DNA from: Nitrospirillum viridazoti CBAmc
GTDB taxonomy: Bacteria > Pseudomonadota > Alphaproteobacteria > Azospirillales > Azospirillaceae
Direction: 5' to 3'
Assembly (NCBI RefSeq): GCF_000730165.1
Contig: NZ_CP022113.1
Span: 434,001-498,000, forward strand
Length of the DNA: 64,000 nt
The translations under genes were made by a program, and so were the position numbers. The notes beneath the pieces were generated by a model. That model had not been told where the DNA came from. It did no database searches and saw only the letters and a list, made by a program, of their open reading frames with translations. Of this stretch, positions 1-9,000 are shown in pieces; the stretch's first letter is position 1; the number at the start of each line of letters is the position of its first letter.

Positions 1-3000
1 GCGGTGTCCGACGTTCGCACCAGGCCCGCCCGCCACAGCGGGGGCTGGCCGAGCGGAATGGCCGTGGCGGCATGGCCGCGCGCCTGGGCCAGCGCCGCGT
101 CGGCATCGGCCGCCGTCTCGATCAGGAAGTGGCGATTGACCAGCGCCCCGGCGGCAGCGGCGTCCAGCACCGGACGCCGCAGAACGCCCTCGCCGGCCTC
201 CTCGAAGTGGCAGCGCAGGGCGTCATGGCGCTGGACCAGGCCGGTCCAGGCCCGGCGCCAGGCGGCATCATCCGGCACGGCGCCCGTGACCGTCAGGGCC
301 AGCGCCATGGTGAAGGCGCGTGTGTCCAGCCCGGCACCCTCCGCCACCCAGAACTCGCGTTGGCCTTCGGTGGCGCGGTCGCTGCCACTGCCCACCACCA
401 CCGTTTCGCCCTGGCCCAACTGGGCCACGCGGCGGGCGAAGCCGCGCAGGGTGGGGTCGCTGAACAGTTCGCGCGCCGGCACCGGATGGCCGAACGCCTT
501 CTCCAACTGGTGCGACACGGCGATGGCCAGCAGGCTATGCCCACCCAGGCGGAAGAAATCGTCCTCCCGACCCACGGCGCCGCAACCCAGCACATCCCGC
601 CACGCCGCTGCGATGCGCTCTTCAACCGGCCCCTGGGGCGGGGTGGTGGCACGCTGACCGCCGTCCTGCCGCAGTCGGTACTCATCGATGCGGGCACGCA
701 GGCTGGCCTGGTCGACCTTTCCGGCCAGGGTGGTGGGGATGCTTTCCACCGGGATGACGGCGGCCGGCAGCATATAGCTGGGCAGGCGCTGGGCCAGCGC
801 CTCGCGCCAGGCGGTGTTGTCCGGCAGGTTGGCGCCGGTGGCGAAGGCGTAGAGCGCCTGGTTGCCGGCGGGATCCTTGTGCACCAACACCACGGCCTGG
901 CACACGCCCGGCTGCGCCTCGATAGCGGCGGCGATCTCGCCCAGTTCCACCCTCTGGCCGCGCAGCTTCACCTGGCCGTCGGTACGGCCCAGCACCAGCA
1001 ACTCGCCCCCGGCCGTCCAGCGGCCCAGATCGCCGGTGCGATAGCGCCGTCCGTCAGGCGGGGTTGGGAAGGCACGTTTGGTCAGGTCGGCGCGGTTCAG
1101 GTAGCCCTGGGCCAGGCTGTCGCCGGCCACCCAGATTTCGCCGATGGCGCCAGGGGGAACTTGGCGCCCCTGGGCGTCCAGGATCATGACGCGGATGTTG
1201 GGCAGGGGCCGGCCGGCCGTCAAACGTGGCGCGTCCGGGTCTATGCGGCCGATGGTGGTGGCCGCCGTGTTTTCCGTGGGGCCGTAGCCGTTGTAGCAGG
1301 CCAGGCGGCCGGCATAGTGGCGGGCGTCGGCGGCGATGGGCGCCTCCCCCACCGTCATCAGGATGCGCAAGGGCGGCAGGTCCGCCCGCTCGAACAGGCG
1401 CAGGTAAGAGGGCGCCATGGTGGCGACGGTGATGCCCCGGCCGGCGATCAAGGCCGGCATCGCCGCGATGTCGTCCATCTCGGCCCGGATCAAGGGGGAC
1501 AGGGCGGCGCCCGCCCCCCAGGCCATCACGACATCCGAGACCCACAGGTCGAAGGTGGGGGAGGCCAGGGTCAGCACGCGGTCCGCCGGCGTGATCCCGA
1601 ACCGCTCGCCCATGCCCACCGCCAGGTTCATCAGGCCGGCATGGGTGATGACCACGCCCTTGGGCGTGCCGGTGGAGCCGGAGGTGTAGAGGATGTAGGC
1701 GGGATCGGCGCCGACATCCTGGGGCAGGTCCTCGTCCGCCAGGGAGACATCCCGCACTTCCTCCGGCCGCAGCAGGGGCAGGCCCAGGGCAGCCAGGGCG
1801 TCGGGCGGGGTATGGCCGTCCAGCGCCAGGATCATCTGCGCGCCGGCATCCTGGGCGATGAAGGCCAGCCGGTCGCCCGGCAGGTCGCTGGTCAGCGGCA
1901 CATAAGCGCCGCCGGCCCGCCAGACGGCCAGCACGGCGGCGGGCAGGGCGGGGGAGCGGTCGGTCAGGACGCCCACGACCTGGCCCCGGCGCAGGCCCCG
2001 CAGGCGCAGGGCGGCCGCCAGGGCGCCGATCTCGGCATCCACCTCGGCATAGGTGCGCACGCCGGCGGCGGTGATGAGGGCGGGCGCCTCAGGCTGGGCC
2101 CGGGCCAGATCCTGGAACAGGCGGTCGAAGCGGGACGCGGGCGAAGCCAATTCGGGCCCGTGCTCCCACCGTGCCAGCTGGGCGACCTCATCGGGCAGCA
2201 GGGTGGGCAGGGGCTGGTCGGCGGCCCCTTGCGCCACATGGCGGGCCAGGGCTGCCAGCGACAGCGCCCAGCTCTCCGCCGTGTCCTGGTCATAGATGGT
2301 GGCGTTGACGAACAGCTGCAGCGCGTGGCTGCCGTCGGCCCGGGCCTCGTGCGCCAGCACCATGTCCTGGGCCGGGGCGTTGGTGGTCAGGCGATAATCC
2401 AACGCCCCGGTGGCGGGGGGCTGCTTCGGCACGAAGCGCCAGGCAGCATCGTGGCCGGCGTCGCCGCTCATATCGCCCGGGTTCTCCGTCACCGCCATGT
2501 CGAACAGGGGAAATCGCCCTGGCTGGACCAGGTGGGGGTACTGGCCACGGAAGTCCCCCAGGATGCGGGCGGTGGGGTAGCGGGAGTGGCCGAGCCCGTC
2601 GGCCAGCGACTGCTGCACCCCGGCCAGAACCTCGGCCAGCGTGTCGCCCTCCGCCAGATGGCAGGCCAGGGGCAGCATGTTCAGGTAATACCCCACCACC
2701 CGGGCCTCATCCGCCGTCTCGCGGGTGGAGGCGGCGGTGCCCAGGGTGAAGTGGGCCCGGCCGGTGCGTCGCCGCACCTCGATGGCCATCAGGGCCAGCA
2801 TCAGGGCATGCAGGCTGGCGCCCTGGCCCTGGGCGATGCGGCGCAGGCCGGTGGACGTGTTGGCGTCGAGGCACAGGCGCAGGCTGTGGCTGCCCTTCGC
2901 GGCCTGGCCGCTGCGGCCCAGCGGGCGCGGCGCGTCCAGCGGCCATTCATCGAAGGGTCCGTTGCCCTCCGGCGCCGGGCTGGCCACCAGATGGTCCAGC

Positions 3001-6000
3001 GTATCGCGCCAATAGGCGGCGTCGGCATCGGCGGCCGGGCTGGCCAGGTAGGCCTCCTCCCACGCCGCCGTCAGGGCCAGGCCGCCCGGCAGCGCCTCCA
3101 GCGCCTGTCCCTTCAGCAGGGCGGTCAGATCCTCGATCAGCACGGCCAGGGACAGGCCGTCACCCACGGCGTGGTGCAGGCCCAGCCAGAACACGGCAGT
3201 GTCCGGCGCCCGCACCAGGCCCGCCCGCCACAGCGGGGGCTGGCCGAGCGGAATGGCCGTGGCGGCATGGCCGCGCGCCTGGGCCAGCGCCGCGTCGGCA
3301 TCGGCCGCCGTCTCGATCAGGAAGTGGCGATTGACCAGCGCCCCGGCGGCAGCGGCGTCCAGCACCGGACGCCGCAGAACGCCCTCGCCGGCCTCCTCGA
3401 AGTGGCAGCGCAGGGCGTCATGGCGCTGGACCAGGCCGGTCCAGGCCCGGCGCCAGGCGGCATCATCCGGCACGGCGCCCGTGACCGTCAGGGCCAGCGC
3501 CATGGTGAAGGCGCGTGTGTCCAGCCCGGCACCCTCCGCCACCCAGAACTCGCGTTGGCCTTCGGTGGCGCGGTCGCTGCCACTGCCCACCACCACCGTT
3601 TCGCCCTGGCCCAACTGGGCCACGCGGCGGGCGAAGCCGCGCAGGGTGGGGTCGCTGAACAGTTCGCGCGCCGGCACCGGATGGCCGAAGGCCTTCTCCA
3701 ACTGATGCGACACGGCGATGGCCAGCAGGCTATGCCCGCCCAGGCGGAAGAAATCGTCCTCCCGACCCACGGCGCCACAGCCCAGCACATCCCGCCACGC
3801 CGCCGCGATGCGCTCCTCAACCGGCCCCTGGGGCGGGCCGCCGACCGGGCCGGCGTCGGCCTGCGCGCCCGACAGGGCCAGCAGGGCGCGCAGGGCCGCG
3901 CGGTCGATCTTGCCGGAGGTGGTCGTGGGGATGGCGTCCACCACCAGCAACGCGGCCGGGATCATATAAGCCGGCAACCGACCCGCCAGGGTCTCGCGCC
4001 AACCCTGGGCCAACCATTCGCGGGGGCTGCCGGCCTGCGGGCGGACGAAGGCCCACAGGCTTTTGCGGCCGGGTTCGCCATTGGGGGCGGCCTCCAGCGC
4101 CACGACGGCCTGGGCCACGGCGGGGTGGGCCTCCAGCGCCGCCTCGATTTCCCCCAACTCGATGCGAATGCCGTTCAGCTTGACCTGATGGTCACGCCGG
4201 CCCAGCACCTCCAGCACCGGCAGGCCGCCATCATGGCCGCCGCGCCAGCGGCCCAGGTCGCCGGTGCGGTAGCGCCGCTGATCACCCTCACCGATGAAGG
4301 CGGCGGCGGTCAGGTCGGGGCGGTTGAGATAGCCCTCCGCCAGATTCAGGCCGCCCAGCCAGATCTCGCCCACCGCCCCGGGGGCCGCCAGGGCGCCGGT
4401 GGCGTCGCGGATCTCCACCAGGGTGTTGGGCAGGGGGCGGCCGGTGGCCAGCACGCCGTCCAGCCCAGCCACGGGCAGGGCGCCCATGGTGCTGGTGATC
4501 GCGTTTTCCGTGGGGCCGTAGGCGTTGACGTAACGCAGGCGGCTGCCATAGCGCGCCACGTCACCGGTCAGCGGCGCCTCGCCGCCCGTCACCAGGATGC
4601 GCACGCTGTCGGGCAGGGCGCCATCCAGCAGGCGCAGATAGGTGGGCGTGAGGTCGGCCACCGTGACACCGCGGTCGCGGATAAGGTCCAACAGGGCCGC
4701 CGGCCGCTCGATGACCTCCGCTGTCGCCAGGCACAGGGTGGCGCCGAAGACCAGCGGCAAGCCGATGTCGGACAGGGATACGTCGAACGCCGGGGAGGCG
4801 AACATCAGCGTGCGGTCGGCGGCAGTCAGGCCATAGTCGTCGCCCACGCCGAGCAGGGTGTTCAGCAGGGCGGCATGGCTCACCCGCACGCCCTTGGGCA
4901 GGCCGGTGGAACCGGAGGTGTAGAGGATGTAGGCGATGTCGTTGGACCGCCCCTGCGGCAGGGCGATGTCGTCCTGGGCCGCCCGCTCCAGGGCCGCCAG
5001 CCCGTCCGCCGTCAGGTCCAGGATATGGGCCGCACCCGCGTCGCGGGCCATGAACTCCCGCCGCTCCGGCGGCAGGTCGGCGGCCAGGGGCAAATACACC
5101 GCCCCGGCCTGCCAAAGGGCCAACAGCACCGCCGGCAGGTCGGCGGCGCCGCGCGGCGCGACGATGGCGACCACGGTGCCCGGCGTCACCCCCTGGACCA
5201 CCAAGCCGCGGGCCAGCCGGTTGGCGCGCCCCAGCAGCGCGGCGTAGGAAACCACGGCCCCGTCCGCCAGGATCAGGGCGGGATGCTCTGGCCGGGCGGC
5301 CGCTTGCGCGGCGATCAGGTCAACCGGGCGGGCATCGGGCCGGAAGACGGCCGAGCCCGCCTGCCAGCGCGCCAGCAGCGCTTGCTCGGACGGCAGCGCG
5401 GCGGGCACGGCGCCGTCCATGGCCGGACCGTCCGCCAGCCAGGCGGCCAAGTCCAGAAGGCCTTTCAACCAATGATGAGCGGTATCAACGTCATAGATGG
5501 CGGCGTTCATCTGCCACTTCAGCACCAGGCTGCCGTCCGGCAGGGCCTCATGCGACAGCGCCATATCCTGGCCGGCCCCGTGGGGCGCCAGTTCATAGTG
5601 AATGCCCCCGGCCTCGACGGCGCTGAGTCGCGCCAGGCCGGTGGCCGCCTGGCCGGCGTCACGCGTGCCGGTCAGGTCCGGCGTTTCGGTCACGACGATA
5701 TCGAACAGGGGGAAGCGGGCGGGATCGCGCACGGCGGGGCGCTCGCGCCACAGATCATGGCACAACCGGGCGAAGGGATAGCGGGCATGATGTAACGCGT
5801 GCGTCAGCTCATTCCTTACGATATCGAAACGGCTGGCGAGGTTCTGGTCGACCGTCAGCTGGAAAGCGACCGGCACCAGGGTGACCGCATAGCCCACGGC
5901 CTCCGCGACCGCCGCATCCTCACGCAGGGATACGGTGCTGCCGATCAGGAAATCGCTGCGGCCGGTGCGGCGGAACACCTCCGAACCCAAGAGCGTCAGC

Positions 6001-9000
6001 ATCAGGGCGTGCAGGCTGCCCTGACCCCGGCGGGCCAGGCGGCGCAGGGCGTCGGCCTGGTGGGCGGGCAACACCGCCTCCAGCCGGTGGCTGCGGGCGG
6101 GCGCATCCAGGCGGCGGGGATGGTCCAGCGACCACTCCGCAAATGCCGCGTCGGGCAGGGCCCGCAGGATGGCGCCCCACGCCTGGGCATCGCGGGCGGC
6201 ACCGGGACCGGCCAGATAGACCACCTCTTGCCGGGCCAACGCCACGGCATCCACGGCGGGGCCCCGGAACTCATCGCCGCGCAGCAGCGTGCCCAGGTCG
6301 CGCACCAGCACCTCCAGCGAGGCGCCGTCGCCGACCGCATGGTGCAGGGCCAGCCAGAAAAGGGCTTCCCCTTCCGCGACCGTCACGACGCCGGCGCGGT
6401 ACAGCGGTGCCTGGCGCAGGGACAGCGGCGCGCACTGGCGGTCGCGGATGTGGGCCAAGGCCGCAGCGCGGTCGGTAACGGTGGTGAATTCCAATTCCGC
6501 GAACACAGCATCCCCAGGGGCCCTCACATGCCGGCGCACCACGCCGTCCGCATCGGCGGCGAAGGTCGTGCGCAGGGCACTGTGCCGCGCCACCAGCGCC
6601 TGCCATGCGGCGTTCCAGCGCGCCGCATCCGGCGGCGGTCCCTCCACGCGGCGGGTCAGCGGCATGGTGAAATGCCCGGTGTCGAGGCCCGCGGCCTCCG
6701 CCAGCCAAAACTCCCGTTCACCCAGCGTGGCCAGGGTGGGGTCCACATCGGCGATCACGGCGCTGTCCGCGACGATCTCCGTCGCCGCCAGGTGGGCGGC
6801 GAATTGGGCGAGGGTCGGCGCGATGAACAGGTCGCGCGCTGGCACGGGGCGGCCCAAGGCCTGCGCCAACTGGTGCGCCATGGTCACGGCCAGCAGGCTG
6901 TTGCCGCCCAGGGCGAAGAAGTTGTCCTCCCGCGCCACGCGCGGCTCACGCTCGGTCAGGCCCGGCCCCAGCAGGGTGGCCCAGACGCCAGCCACCGATT
7001 GCTCCAGCGCGGTCGTCGGCGGGGTGCGTGCACCTTCCTCCAGGGCCGGCGCCAAGGCCAGCAGGGCGCGGCCGTCGATCTTGCCGCTGGCGGTGGTGGG
7101 GATGGCGGCCACGGGGGTGTAGCTGGCTGGGATCATGTGCGCCGGCAGGCGGGGGGCCAGCCAGGCTTGCCACGTGTCGCGGGTGGGTAGGGCCTGGTCG
7201 TCCTTCGCCACCAGGAAGGCGCGCAGGGCCATGTGCCCGGTATCGGCGGAGACCAGAACGGCGGCCTGGCGCATCGCCGGATGGGCCAACAGGGCGGCCT
7301 CGATCTCGCCCAGCTCCACCCTTTGGCCGTGCAGCTTCACCTGCTGATCCATACGGCCCCGCAGTTCCAGGCGGCCATCGGCCGTCCAGCGCCCCAGGTC
7401 GCCGCTGCGGTAGGCCCGGCCCTGGTCCGTCATGACGAAGCGGTCGGCCGTCAATTCGGGGTTGTTGAGGTAACCCCGGGCCACGCCGGCGCCGGCCAAC
7501 CACAGTTCGCCTACCTCACCCGGCGGCACGGGCGTGCCGTCGTCCCGGCGCAGGCTGACGCTGGTATTGGCCAGGGGGCGGCCGATGGACAGCGGGCGGC
7601 GCGGGTCGGCATCGCCCTCCACCAGGCCAATGGTGACGATGATGGTGGTCTCGGTCGGCCCGTAGGCGTTCCAGAAGGCGATGGGGGGACCATGCCGGGC
7701 GGCATCGCCATGGCGCGGCGCTTCGCCGCCGGTGTTCAGGATACGCAGGCCCTGGAATGGCGTCTCGGCGCTGACCCGCAGGTATGAGGGGGCATGGAAG
7801 GCGCAGGTGACGCCCAGGCGGGTGTAATGGCGCTTCAGCGCCCAGGGATCGTCACGCAGCGCCGGGCTGATGGGCACCAGGCCGCCACCGTTCAGCAGCG
7901 CCATCCCCAGCTCCCAGGGACTGGCGTCGAAGCCCGGCGTTGCCACCAGGCTGGTGCGATCAGCATGTGTCAAGCCGACCGTGCCGGCATGGGACAGGAT
8001 GGTGTTGACGTAGCCGCGGTGGGTGACGGCGACCCCTTTGGGCCGGCCGGTGGTCCCCGAGGTGTAGATGATATAGGCTAGGTCGTCCGGCCCGGCGCCG
8101 GCATGGTCCACGCTTGTGGCGGATGGCAGGGTGCCGGCGTCCAGCACGGGGCCGAGGCCTGTCAGCAGGGCTGGCGGCGGTGCCTGCCCGTCCCCGGAGG
8201 GAACGGTGATCAGAACCTTGGCGCCCGCGTCGGACACCATGTAGGCCAGGCGCTCCGCCGGCAAGTCGGCGGCCAAGGGCAGGTAGACGGCCCCCGCCTT
8301 CCAGATGCCGAGAATGACGGCCGGCAGGGCCGGCGCGCAGTCGGTCAGGACGGCGACGACACGATCCGGCCCCAGGTCCAGGGCCAGCAGGGCGTTGGCG
8401 ACGCCGTTGGCGGCGGCGTCCAAGTCGGCATAGCTCTGGGTTTCCTCCAGGGTCACCACGGCCGCGGCGTCCGGCTGGCGCCGGGCCCAATCCTGGAACA
8501 GGACCTGGGCGCCGACCGCGGGCCGCTCCACGGTGGGGCCAGCCTCCCACACTGCCAGTGTCGCCGCCTCGTGCGCCAGCAGGGCCGGGGGCGACTGGCG
8601 CAGCCGATCGGAATCGGCCGCCAGCCATTCCGCCCAGGCCACCAGGCTGTCCAGCCAGGCTTGCGCCGTCGTGGCGGCATAGACGTCCGGATTCCAATGC
8701 AGGACCAGGCGCAGATCATCGCCGGCCTGGTCATCGGCCGCCTCGGCCCATTCATAACTGAAGGCCAGGTCCACGCCGGCCAGCGGCGGCAGGCCCAAGC
8801 CGGGCAGGGGACGGCGGCGCATGCCGTCCGGAGCATCTTCCGTGGCTGGGGGCGGGTTGGCAGTCAGCGTGATGTCGAACAGGCCAGGGCGTTCCGCCGC
8901 GCGGCGGCCGGGCCAGCGCTGCTGGAACTCCCGCGCGATCCAGCTGCCGGGATAGCGGGCATGGGTCAATGCGGCGCGCAGCGTGTCGCGGCTGTCCGCC

